A stretch of DNA of 64,000 nt, taken from Struthio camelus (taxonomy: Eukaryota; Chordata; Aves; Struthioniformes; Struthionidae). Every line of letters starts with the position of its first letter. The first letter of the stretch is position 1. Below the pieces are notes generated by a model, which made no database searches, was not told the DNA's origin, and saw nothing but the letters and a program-made list of their open reading frames with translations. Where the stretch lies: assembly GCF_040807025.1 (NCBI RefSeq), contig NC_090953.1:25652997-25716996 (forward strand). The letters are read 5' to 3'. Both the position numbers and the translations under genes were made by a program. Positions 47,601 through 59,300 of the stretch are shown piece by piece.

Positions 47601-48487
47601 CCGTCTCTGCCATCAGCTTCCTCCCGTTGCAGCCTAGAAAGGACTGGATCGCCGCGGGCTGGTGCTCAGCGCGGGGTTTGCTGGGACGGGGTGTGTGTCC
47701 TCCCTACCCAGCGCCTACCCATCCTCTCCCGTAGACCGGGGCAGTGATCCCACTTATTCCCAGCCACCTCAAAAATGTGGCATGACAGTGTAAGAGCAGA
47801 AGGACCGAGCCGCCCAGAGGGGACCAAGCCGTGGAGAAGATCTGCTGGTGGAAAACATCTCTGTTCTCCAAATCCAGGCTCCGACCAGCCCCTGAGCTTG
47901 AGCTCAAGAGTCTTTGCTTTGCGGGTACAAACACTGGTGGCCCTGGGATGGCGAACGAGTCCTCCAACAGGGGGAAAGCCACCCCCTACATGGGCAGGAT
48001 GAGGTCCAGGAGGAAGTGTTTGGAGATGGGTGATGACCCCGGCTGGCGGATGCCCTGAGCCCGGGGGATTTCAAAGCTTCCCATGCAAAATTAATTGATG
48101 TGCATTCAAATCAGACTGTGTGAATAGTAATGGGGGTCTTGGGGGCAACACACAGCAGGTCTGGTCTTCCCCTGCACCTTGCTTCCAAGCAACGTGGGAC
48201 AGCTAATGTCCCCCTGTATGTCTCCTTATGTGGCTCTGGTGACTCCAGCCACTGCAGCACGGCCCGGGAGGACCCTGCGGCGCAGGACGGTGGCTGTTGC
48301 CTTGGGACCGGAGCAGGGACGAGCCAGAGCTCTGCTGCACCAGGCACCTCTGGTGGCTTGGCCTGGTGCCCCCGGTTGTCCCCCAGCAGCATCGCTGCCG
48401 GGGCGCACCGCGGCCAGCGGAGTTACGGGGTGGCTGTTCGGCAAAGTGCTCAGCTGGCTCCTGGCCTCCTTTGGGTGGCCGTTCCCC

Positions 48488-48552
48488 TGAAATATTCATC
48501 AGCGAGCTCCGCGGGAGACATGGAATTGCTCTAAACGTCCCTGAATATTTCA
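48488..48552. repeat. 11-bp inverted repeat pair around an AAATATTCA motif
   Basis: TGAAATATTCA (48488-48498) and its exact reverse complement TGAATATTTCA (48542-48552) are separated by 43 bases. Confidence 0.9.
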
Positions 48553-49030
48553 TCCCGGGCCCTGCGAGTGAGGCGGGCGGCGTGCCGCTGCGAACTGGGG
48601 CCGTCCTGCGGCTCCGATCCTGCCGAGGCTTCGCTGGATAAACTGCCAAGAAAAGGAAAGCCGGGGTGCCACAAACCTGCCTACCGGCAGGACCACGCCA
48701 CCAGCCTGCCCCATCACGCAGCCCCGTCGCTGGGGCTGCTCTCTCCCCGCTGTATCCCCTCCGTCCTCCTCTCCCCCCAGCCCCTTTGTCCAAAACACCT
48801 CCCAAAAAAGATTTCTTGCCCTTCCCATGAGTCGCTGTTGGCATTTGAAGCACAGGACGCGGCGGACGGGCCAGCTGCCCGGACGGGGACGTGGGGAGCG
48901 GTGGCAGCGGGCGGGGGGAGATGGCTGTGGCTGCTCTGCTGGGCGCTGGCGGCCCAGTGTGGGACTGCAGCGGTTTTGGGTGCAGCCGGGTGGTGGGGTA
49001 CCCTGGGGTGCAGCGATCAGCAGGGAGGCA

Positions 49031-49275
49031 GGGCGCAGGGATTAGCAGGACATGCATCAACTAGCAGGAGCTGCAGGGATCAGCAAGGTTGCGGGGATTA
49101 GCAAAGCAGCAAGGTTTAGAGGATGGTGCAGGGATTAGGGGATGACACTGGGATTAATGGGTGATGCATGCATTACCAGCGGGTGCAGGATTTAGCAGGG
49201 GGCAGGGATTAGCAGGAGGCGCAGGGATTTTTGGCGTGGGCATTAGCAACGATGCGGGCATTAGCAAAGGGTGCA
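49031..49275. repeat. Degenerate minisatellite rich in GGATTA
   Basis: Irregular units of about 16-25 bp based on GCAGGGATTAGCAGG(GG). GGATTA occurs at 49039, 49095, 49132, 49151 and 49206. The reverse complement TAATCC is the core site for K50 homeodomains (OTX, PITX, CRX). Confidence 0.8.
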
Positions 49276-49669
49276 CGGCTGTCGCCCGCCGCCTTGCCTT
49301 CAACCGTTCGACCGTTGCGGCGGAGTGCTTCAAGGCACCCACGTTACTCATTATTCTGAGGAACTCATCAGCAGTTTTGACCAAATAAGTCAAGAAAGTG
49401 GAAAAAGATCTGAATAGCTCCTTGCCCCTCTCTGTCCTGCCCGGAGCAGGGTTGGAAGCCGTCCCCGCAGCGCCCAGGCCGGTCGCTGGCCCCTCTGCTC
49501 GGCCCCGAGCGGCCGAAGGGTTTCGTTGGGCTCAGGGACGCCGGAGGGAGGGGGCGCAGAGAAACGCGTCCAGCCCCATCCCAGGGCCTTGCTCCACTCC
49601 TTCGGGGGCTCTTCCCCGACCGCCCTGCTCCAGGAGTTAAAACCTTCCTTCCAGGCTGGCGTTGCTCAT

Positions 49670-50700
49670 GGAAAGTTTATATATAGCCTTTTGTTTTCGC
49701 CAGCGTCACCCTCGAGTTTAAATAGCTCTTCCCCATCCCTGGTATTGACCCCCGGATGTATTTATAGAGAGCAAGCAGATCTGTGCTCAGCGCTGGGTGA
49801 ACGAAGCTCGTGTGGTGCCCCCACGGGACGCTGTCACGTCAGCGCTGCTCCACCTTTAGCCGTGCCCCTAATGAGAAGGCCTGCGTTTCTTGAGGGCTAG
49901 AGAAGGGGCAGCTGGTCACTTTTTTGGTGTTTTATAGTTGGGGCCATGTGGGGTTGCAGCTTTCTCTGGGACAGAGGTGTTAGCATGAAGTGGGCAGCTC
50001 TGATTCTGTCCGTACAGCAGCTTTTTAAATGTCCATCATTAGGGTTCAGAGTGAACAGTGGCTTGCATGGCCCAGCTGCCTGCCATTTCTCCTTGGACTG
50101 CTGTTTCATGTGTTTCATATACATCAGCCGTTCCATGCTTTCAAATCATGCAGGTGAAAGACGTCTCCAGTGCCAATGGCCAACACAAAGCCAGGGCTGT
50201 AAGCGGTCCTGAGCCAAGCTCTGGGGCAGGGGGCAGGGAAATGGGCTGCAGCACAGCAGGGACTGGGGCAGGCAAAGGGGCATCTTCCCCTGCAGACCCT
50301 GCCATGGTCTTCTTCCGGACCGGCTTCTTCGAGCGGCAGCCGGGCTGAGGCCTGAACAGTTTGTGGCATAGCGAGGAAGAGGCCGGTGACCTCCTCCAGC
50401 CCCGGCCCCGGCCGACGGAGGCAGCGGCCCCGTCCGCAGAGCAGGGAGCTCCCAAGGGTTAATCGGGAGGACTCCTGCCACCTCCCCTGCAGCGAGCCAG
50501 CTCCCCCCGCGGGTGCCCGACTCCGGCTCCCACCCTGGAGGTCTGGGCTGCTGCGCGGCCTCCCCTCCAATCTCTGCTCTTGACTATTTAAGGCAAATCT
50601 CCTCGCCGGACTTTAAACAAAACCCAGCTCCTCTCGCTCTCCTCGTTTTAAATAACTTGCCTGGCGTAAACATAACGAGGCATAAGCCTATAAATCAGGC
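49670..50700. promoter_or_regulatory. Candidate muscle-type enhancer region
   Basis: The MEF2 consensus TTATATATAG (49677-49686), near-matches TGTATTTATAGAG and GCCTATAAATCAGG, a one-mismatch CArG (CTATTTAAGG, 50583-50592) and a CRE-like TCACGTCA (49833-49840) cluster here. RBPMS2, 12 kb downstream, is a heart and smooth-muscle gene. This is motif inference only; no conservation can be judged here. Confidence 0.3.
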
Positions 50701-53101
50701 ATTCCCGGGACCTGCCTGGCAGGGTGCACGCGGGGGGCTCGCCAGACCCCCGGGCTTCACAAAATCGGGAGCTCTTTTGGGTGGCTTTGGGAGCAGGCAT
50801 ACGAGAAGGGATAACGGGGCGAGCGGGGGCTCGGGGGCCAGGCGTTCCCAAAGGCACAAGAGGAGCTAATGGGACAACGGGGCTACAGGCACTGCCCGGG
50901 CTGCCAGCGTTGGGGTAAAATAATTCAAGTTGCAAAACAGTTTCCATTACAGTCCCTGCTTTCGCTTGTTGTTCCTGCCGAGGCTGGAATTTTCCAGGCT
51001 GTAATTCCCTTCCTGAAAATGAATTATTCCTGGGAAGTTCGCGCGTAAACACTGCGGCCCGTTCGGGCTAGGAGAGAGGGGAAACGTTGTCGGCGAAGCA
51101 GCCGGGGGGGCTTGCACCAGCAGGGCCCCGACGGCCCGCAGAAACTCATGCGGCCGCAGCCTGCAAGCCGGCTCGGCTTGCGCTTCGTTCCCTTTCCTTT
51201 CCCAAAAGCAGCAGTGGGGAACGAAATGCCCCAAACGGCTCCGGCACAAAGTCCAAGCTGCAGATCTCCCTCCTGAAAAATCAGGGCGTTGATGGAGTTA
51301 AACCTTCCCATTCGGCTTGCTCTTGCTTCCCTAATCCTAGGTTTTTCTTGGAAAATAGTTTGCGGGAAAATGGTTAAAAATAAAGCTCAGTCCTGGAAGC
51401 GCTGGCGATATTCAGAGCGTTGATGGTCAGCGATGCAATTGTGTGTTTTGTAGGAATTTGGGATTTGGGGGAAAAGCCTGCATTGTAGATATGCCTGGAC
51501 TGCATTGGTCTCATCACAGCTAAGGGCTGGTGGGGACATGGGCACGTTTGCTCCCATCACATCAGCCGAAATGATCGGTAACAGCCACCTTTGGAAAACT
51601 GGTGCTTACTGCTGTTGGTACTTGTGTTTACAGGTTGTGGTTGAAGCAGAGCAGAATTATTAGAGCTCATCTCAAGCACCAATGCTTCCCATGATAAAAC
51701 TCTTTGTTTTCTGTGGTTTTATAGCATTGCCAAACTTTAATCGTGAGCTGCAATTTTTCATGCTGGGTGTCCAACATACCAACATAAGCAAATTCTTCTA
51801 AACAGTCCAGTTGAAACAATTCTGGCATTTCTGAGCTTAAGAATTGCAAAGATACTTTGCTTTGGCTTGCTGCCAAGACTTGAAGTTCAGTGGGGTGAGG
51901 CTTGGGGTGCTCCTTTACGGGCCGGCACCCTCCTCCCGCGGGTTTCAACGAGCCCTCGAAAACCCCGCAGGTTGTGCAAACTCATTGCTTTTGCCCCGAC
52001 GAGCTGCGGCGAGCGTTGCCCGCGTGGGGCTGGCACCGGCCCCCGCTGCGGCCGCCAGCAGCTGCAGGCAGGGTGCTGCTTTAGCCCCGCGCTGGCTTTG
52101 TCGCCCCGTGTTGCAGGAGGGCCAGCGCCGCTGGTGAGGACAGGAGCGACACCGGAGCCTTGCCTTGCTGCTGGCGTTGCCCTCCCCTCTCCCGTCTGGG
52201 TCCCAAGGCAAACGCAGGATGGATAGAGCCGCCTCTTCCAAGACGATGCTTCATTTAGCTCTCGTTCCCCCCCGATTTGCTAATCCTCCTTGTTATCCAC
52301 ATGACCGAGGAGCTGCCTTCGACGTTCACGCGGAGACGGTGCGGCTACAGAGCAGATGTGATGTCCCGGGCTGCCCTCAGCAGCGCTGAGCGCCTGCCAG
52401 CCTGGCAGGGCATCACGCTCGGCTCGGGCAGGGGAGCAAGGGGACCGCTTCCCCTGCCCTTGAGGCCACCCGTGGACACGTGTCCCCTGAGGCCGAAGGG
52501 AGCCCCGACGGCCCTGGGGAAGGTGGCAATAAAAAGAAAGGAGCTAATAAAGGCCTTTTCCAGGCTTTTGGCTGTCAAGGAGAAAGCGCTGCTGCCAGGC
52601 TGCAGGGCCAGCCCGCAGCCTGCACATCCCTGTCGAGCCGCTCACCGAGTCGCTTCCTCGGGCTCTGCAGACCGCGGTGCATCACGGCCCCTCACAGGCA
52701 ACCGAGGCTGCCTGGGCACCGGGGGGAGGCGAGCGACGCCGAGTGCAGTGGGATTGCTTGCTCGGGTTTTTGCCCATCTTGTTTTGCAAGTCGGAAGGTC
52801 GTGTGTATGTTGGCCATGCTGCCAAGGATTTATCTGCAAGTCCTTTTGTTTTATTTTACAAGGTCTCCAGTGTGTTGCAGGGCTAGACATGAATAATCTT
52901 CGTGAAAACGGGCCTTCTTTTATCTTGGAAGAGCTCTGGTCATTTTTTCTATGATGACTGGGGAATGTATCACACGGCAGGCGTCAGAGCCGCCCGCCTC
53001 CTCCTTTATAAAAGGTGGCCCGTTTTGGCTTTTAATGCTTAAGCATGCAAGGGACCTTAATGGCAAAGTTTGGAAGCGTTGTTGCTTTCCATATGTTCCA
53101 T

Positions 53102-53122
53102 AATACCTGTTAATTAGGTATT
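53102..53122. repeat. Imperfect palindrome centred on TTAATT
   Basis: Arms AATACCT and AGGTATT are exact reverse complements flanking GTTAATT. The centre contains a TAATTA homeodomain core. It sits in AT-rich DNA that contrasts with its GC-rich surroundings. Confidence 0.85.
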
Positions 53123-55314
53123 AAAATGGTTTAGAAGAGGACCTGCTCTGGAAAGGCCATGTTGACGGTCAGAGGAAGACATGCTGGGCAGGATCGGACA
53201 CGGTGTCCGGGTGCCCCCCTACCGGCGGGATGTGCTGTGGGAAGGGAAACAAGTCCCTTGTCTGGACCTGCTGTCCCCATGCCTGGCAGTGCCTGTGGGG
53301 TAAGACGGCACACGAAGGACGGCTCGGGACACTGGCAGCGCCGATCCTCTCTCAAAGTGCTGGGTCAAGCCACTTCCCATCCCTACTGCCGCAGCGGCCC
53401 GCGTGGGCTGGAGGTGGGGGGCGAAGCACATCTTCCTGCTGACCACCCTGCCCAAACTGCAGCCAAAGCACCGCAGAGGGTAGGCAGGAGCAGGATGTGG
53501 CCCCGCCACCGTGCGACGTGCCTTTCTCCTACAGCCGGCAGCCCAGCGGGGAGGATCTGGAGACCATCAGAGGCACTTTGTCGGCGCCGCGGGCCAGAGG
53601 CTGAAGTGGAGCCTGCGTTACCTGACGGATGCAGAGATAGTGGGGCCGGGGGAGCGGGCTGCAGCCCGGCGCGGTCTCTGCTTTCCCGTCCTGAAGCTGA
53701 GAGCACGGCCCTCTGCAAGCAGGGCAGGTCCTGCGACAGCCCGAAAGAGGAGAGACGGAGGCTAGAGTGGAAATCTCTCCGTTGTGGCCCTGCCATGGGG
53801 CGGCACAAGGGCCGGCTGCAGTGGTGCCATACCCTGAGGGACTCTGCGAGCAAGGTGCACTGCAGGACTGAGCTAGCTGTCACCCCACGCTCAACAACGC
53901 CAGCTTTGTGCCTCCGTTAAGGGCTGGTGAGCGATGCCCCTTGGGCAGCATTTCAGCGCTTGCAGCCAACAACAGAGGTCCTGGCCCTGGAGTCAGGACT
54001 GCAACCAGCCCGTGCGTACATGGAAGGCTGGCTCTGGTGATTTTAATAAATGCATATGTAAAAGATCCTCACTCTTTGATTTGCCCTGTAATTAATACGC
54101 CTGGACATTGCAAACAACACATCCGTTATGAAACTAAGGGGGTAACAGCGCATCGTTTAGGCGCTGCACCAGCAAAGAGGATCAGTGCCTTTCTTTTTTT
54201 TTTTTTTCCACAAAAGGAGATTTCGTCTTCAAGGCAAAACATGAAAAGTTTCAGGGGAGACCAAAGCACTGTCTTCATTTCAGAGGTGAACAAACCCGCA
54301 AAAACCCGCCTTGCAGCAGCGCAGCTTCCACTGGGGGATTGCAGGCACGCTGCATCTGCAACCCATCAGAGGAAAGCATTTGGGCTTATTGTTCACGCTC
54401 CTGGCTCAAAGCAGGCATTTCTGTTTGGCGCATTTTTTTAATTTAAATTTCGTAAATATGAGCTCTTCTCACCCCTTTTTGGTCCAAAGCCCGTTCAGCC
54501 GCGGATTTGAACAGTCAGGGGCGCGGCGAGCAGAGAACGCCTTCAGCTCCAGCGAGCCAGGAGCGGCTCTGAAATGCCCATAAAAGCAGCTTCGCAGCGA
54601 TCTGATGCGTCTGAACAAACATTTGCGCACACCGCCGAGCCCCTGTCTTTCTCGGTTAGCTTCAGCTCATCCTCCTGGGGGAAGGCAGAGCCGGATGGAG
54701 CAAACTGACTGTGACGTACAGAAAGCAATGCAAGTTTGCAAGCGCTCACCGCCATCCTCGGAGTAGCTACTCCAGGCACGTTACGTCGGACAAGCCGTGC
54801 TGTCTCTGCCCAGCACCCGTTTGGCTTGATGGACCACCCGAAATCCCAGGGGGCTGCACAGCCCTGGGCCGCCGCTCGGGCTGTTTGGTTAAAGCTGAGA
54901 ACTGACGTTTGGGTCTCTGGAGGAGACCTGGCAGCACGCCACTTGCAGGCGTCCCACAGGAACTGGCTCCCACTCGCTTTCCAGGATCGGCAAGTGCGGC
55001 CCGGCACCCGGGCTCACAGCAGGACGGGAGCAGAGCGTCGGGAAGAGAAACTTCTCACCTGCTGTGGCTGTTCTCCAGAGGGTTTTGGGGAGCTGAGGGT
55101 GCGAGCAGGGGTGGCGAAGGTGATTTCACTCCCTCCTGGAATGGCTCCAGAGAGGAAGCGTGCTGCATTTTAGCTACATGCCTGTTTTTCTGTCCTGGTC
55201 TTGAAACCACTTAAGCAAAAAGTTTTGCAGCAAGAGGGGAGGTATTTTGCACTGCCCGTGGTATTGAACATCCTTAATGAGGCCAAGTCCAGAGCCCTTG
55301 TTATGCCCCTGGCA

Positions 55315-55395
55315 GTTCCACTTACCTGCCTGGTGATGCTGGACACTATGGGCCTCAGTTTACCCATCTGTAAAATGGGGATCATGATGCTAAAT
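55315..55395 (+). mobile_element. MIR SINE relic
   Basis: CCACTTACCTGCCTGGTGAT, then GGGCCTCAGTTTACCCATCT and GTAAAATGGGGATCATGATG follow the MIR core closely. This is a very old amniote SINE shared by birds and mammals, here with the best-preserved part at 55350-55390. Confidence 0.75.
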
Positions 55396-55944
55396 TGATA
55401 AAAAAAAAAAACCTGCGAGCCAGGAACACAGGATCATTATTAACAAACGTGGAGCACTCTCAAAAATGAAACTCTCTGCGTTCCCACAGTCGCAGCTCAA
55501 AGGTGTAAAGTGTCTGTCTGAGGTTTACACATAGGTGTGGACGGGTAAGGCCAATAAACGGCCCACGTGGGCCTTGCAGCGAGCAGGCTGCAGGACTGCC
55601 ATGCCACGGCCACGCTCCAGGGCTGCCCATCCCCTCTCCCAGGAGGAATGGCATGTCCTGCAGCTATTAAATAGCAGCAAAAGAACTAGGATCAGCAGGA
55701 GCCCAAATGGTTTTACAGGCCAGCCCTCTGAAACCAGATCCTCCACGGCATTTTGGGATGGCGCAGCCACGTGGCAATCGGCCCCCTACATTCAAGGGGT
55801 TGGCTGACTGCCATCCCCATTGCCATCTCAGGTTAGTTTGGGGCCAGATGGGTGAAACGGGGTGACAGGGCTGTGAGGAATGGCTGCGCTCTGCATGGGG
55901 CAGAGATGGGGCCTGGGAGATGGAGGACCCGGAGGGGCACCAGT

Positions 55945-56335
55945 AGAGTGTCACCAAGGAGCTGGGCTGGGTCAGTCTGGCCAAAAGGAGGTCGAAAGGT
56001 GTTTTACTGCAGCCTACAGCTCCTGGAGGGATAATTACAAAGGTGATGGAGCTACACTTTTCCTTAGTAGTGGCAGATGGTATAACATCGGGCAAAAGCC
56101 ACAAATTGTGGCTTGGGAGGGTCAGGTTGGATGTAAGGGAAAATTTCTTGCCCAGAGCCTGGTGCAGCCCTGCGATGGGCACCCAGAGAGGTGGGGAGCT
56201 CCATCCTTGGGGGTCTTCAAGCCACGAGCAACCTCATCCAGTGCTCGTGACCACCCTGCTGTGAACAGGCTGTTGGACTGGAAACTCCAGAGATCCCTTC
56301 CCTCCAACAGAGATGATGCTATAACGAAAGTCTCC
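55945..56335 (+). mobile_element. Degraded CR1 LINE 3' end
   Basis: Diverged but collinear with CR1: GAGCTGGGCTGGGTCAGTCT, then GTTGGATGTAAGGGAAAATT, CACCCAGAGAGGTGGGGAGC, CTCCATCCTTGGGGGTCTTC, and TGTTGGACTGGAAACTCCAG before ATCCCTTCCCTCC. Reading frames are broken and the terminal repeat is lost. Older than the copy at 22432. Confidence 0.8.
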
Positions 56336-59300
56336 AAACATTTGTATGTCAATCTGTACCAAAAGCAGCATCTCAGGCCTGAAGCTTCCTCCTACCTGTG
56401 GCCAGAGAGGTCTGTGAAAACTAATTTAAGGTTCTGTAAAGAGTCTTTGGCGACTTTCAGCACCCAGTTTGCATGTGCCCATCACTCACCGTGGCTGTGT
56501 CAGCCAGCCTCATGGCACAGCGGGGCTGGTGCGCACTGCACACTTGGAAATCAGGGTTTCACTGTCTCCCATGTTTAGTGGCCTCTTCCCAGCCAGCACT
56601 GCAAATTGCAGTCAAGAATAATCAAGCAGAAAGACTAATAGGGCACGAGGCAAGAGCAGCTGGGCCAGAGAGAGGGGTGAGCAGGGGGATCTCCAGGGTG
56701 GGGTGAAGGAGAGAGCAGTCCTGGCGGAGTGGTCCTGCAAGCATGAGGCGAGGGCAAGGATGAGAGGGGGAATAGCTAGGGTGAGCAATGAGCAGAGGAA
56801 ATCCCCCGCTTCATGTCTGGAGGGTGTACTCTCAGCCCCTTTCCATACACTGTACCTCAGACAGACTGGAAACGGCACAGGAGCCTCCTCTCTGTCCCAG
56901 GATAAGTGCCAGGCTCAGCCGTTGTCCCAGATAAGTCCAGAGAAAGAGTGAAACAACAGCGGGTGCCCTGCCTCCCTCTGGCTGTGGCACCTTGTCCAAA
57001 GCATGACACAGCCGTGCAACCTGCAATAGGCCTGGGGCTAGTGGGGACCTGAGGTATCACCCAAGACAACGCCCATTATCCCCAGAATGAAATTCCTGCC
57101 TCCTCTGCAGATGTGTGAACAAGTCCTGGCTAAGCCACGTGCCCAGGATCACAAAACGAGCAGACAGCAGGAGCCCAACCGCAGAGATACCTCTCTCCAC
57201 TGTTGCCTGTAACCAGCACCTTAGTGGACCCTGCTCACATCTAGCCTGTCTCTGTACTGGTGACCTCCTTGCTCTGCCAATGGCCTCAGCAAACTCAGAG
57301 GACAGAGGTAAGAAAGAGCCCTTTGAAAATGCTGCTTTAGTTAAGCTGGGACAGTGTAAAACAGCAGATTGTCTACAGGTGGCTGTAGGTTCAAGTTCCA
57401 CCCTGATTTCTCAGCTGATTACAACCTGCTTCTCTATAAATCACTTAAATACACCTTCTCCATGACCTACTTAATGGTTGCAAGCACCTGGCAGCTTTTA
57501 CCCCCCCCCCCCCTTTCCCTGTGAGACAGAGTAGTTTTCTTTCCCCATTCGCAGATGGGATGGTGCAGGCTAGAGACGCTCATATTGGACACTGCGGCAG
57601 GGCAGCAGCCTGAGAAGGTGATAGTGATGCTTGGCAGCCTGGTAAATGCCAACCTCCAAGGGCCAGATATAACCCTGCATGTGTTGCCTGTCTCCACACG
57701 TGAAGTGGAAGATGCAAGATGCTCTGGAGATGAAGATGCTGTTTTCCAGCTGATAGTAAGTGCTTGGGGCTCTGGGCTGGCTCCTCTTGCTGCTGCCCAG
57801 GGCCCGCAGTGCCAAGGTCTCCCCAGCAAGCTGGTTTTTGCATTGCCTGCCTGCTCCTAGCTCTCCTCTGTGCTTGTGGCAGCCTGGTGTGGTTTTAGAT
57901 GGGCATTGCTGCCAAATGATCCCTATGTTCCCTAGAGGCATTTGCTAATATAGTATGAGGGCAGAGAGACTTGGCCTATGGACAACTCCATACTAGGATT
58001 TTGAGAGAAGAGCCAAGAGCCAGCCCTCTGGACTAACCATTAAGCTGTATGGCCACTTTGGCACCTTTTTCAACTAAGAAGGTCACAAGGCTGTACCTAA
58101 AGGGGCATTTCCAAATGACTGCAGAAGACCATGTGGTCTTGGGTCTAGGAGCAACTTTTTGGTTTCACTTAGATGTTTCGAATCGGTGTGGATTTGGCTT
58201 TATTGCCAGCTCATCTACCCCAAATGGGAAGGGATATGGGAGAGGCTGGTGGGGGCAGACTGGATATGCGTAGCATCACCTCTGCTCTCCTCCCCAGTGC
58301 GTCTCAGTGGACATAGCATGGCAAGTACAGGGCCTCCAGTGTAGACCTTGGCTAGATCCCAGAGGTAAATACTACATGGTGTTACACTTGGCCTCCGCTG
58401 CCTTGGAGTGAAAAGCGTTGGTGTAAGAGTGTATTGCTGTAAAACTCAGATAAGCTTTGCCTGAATGAACCAGAACATCACCCCAGTTCTATGCTGGTTC
58501 CGCTGATCTGATCTTGGATCGCCCCCAGTTACGTTCAGCAACTCCACATAGAGAATGACCTGAAGGAAAAATTGTTGGGCAAAATCACTGCAGAGACATT
58601 ACACTTCTTGGTGGACGCACTCACCTGTGGGGATTGGTAACAGTGACTGCTTCACTTATCCCACCTTCTGCCTACCCCATTCTTGCTGCAGCAGGGAACA
58701 TCTGTCTCCCACCAGCGTGGTTGGTCGGACTGTTGGGGGCTACTGCATGCTGTTTTGCCACCATACTTTATAAGTGTAAAGGCTGTCTGGGTCTGATGTT
58801 GCCAGGGACATCGATGGGGCTTGTGAATCCCAGTGCACTGGGATACGGGGATGCTGCCACTGAATACAGCTTGCGCCGCCCCTGAGGGCGGCTGTACAAG
58901 CAGGACGCTTTTCTCATGCCCAACAGCAACAAAGCAAACCTTCCTGCAAAATGGACCAGGGGCTCTTTGGAAATTCAAATTTAGGCTGGCATTGGTGCCC
59001 AGAGTAAGTCACAGATGTGCTGGCTGCAAGGACCTGGGAGGTCTGTAGTCTATCACCTGCTTGAAGCAGGGCCGTTGCTGGGTAGCTGTGGCTTTGAAAG
59101 GCCGAGTCTGAATGCCATACCCTGGGGTTGGCCAGTACCAAGAAGAAATGGGCTTTGTGAAGGTAGGCTGTCAGGGGCACAGCAGGAACCAGGCACAGAA
59201 ACCATCAGCAGATCTCATTTTAGCGCAGGGAGGGAGCAAGTCTCATAGCGGCACAGTGGATCCGCTTTCATTGCTCCAGTGTCACAGCTGTAGCAGCACT

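Larger units (their letters stand above)
47601..55940. other. Intergenic DNA between the CpG domain and the CR1 relic
   Basis: No gene is recognised. Notable contents: an 11-bp inverted repeat pair (48488/48542), a GGATTA-rich minisatellite (49031-49275), AT-rich blocks with MEF2- and CArG-like sites (49670-49770, 50580-50700), an imperfect palindrome around TTAATTA (53102-53122) beside TATAAAAGG (53007), an AT-rich block at 54040-54135, and a MIR (55315-55395). Confidence 0.6.

Noticed and set aside
53007-53015. TATAAAAGG as a TATA box
   Set aside because: No gene follows at the right distance, so it is mentioned only as part of an AT-rich islet.
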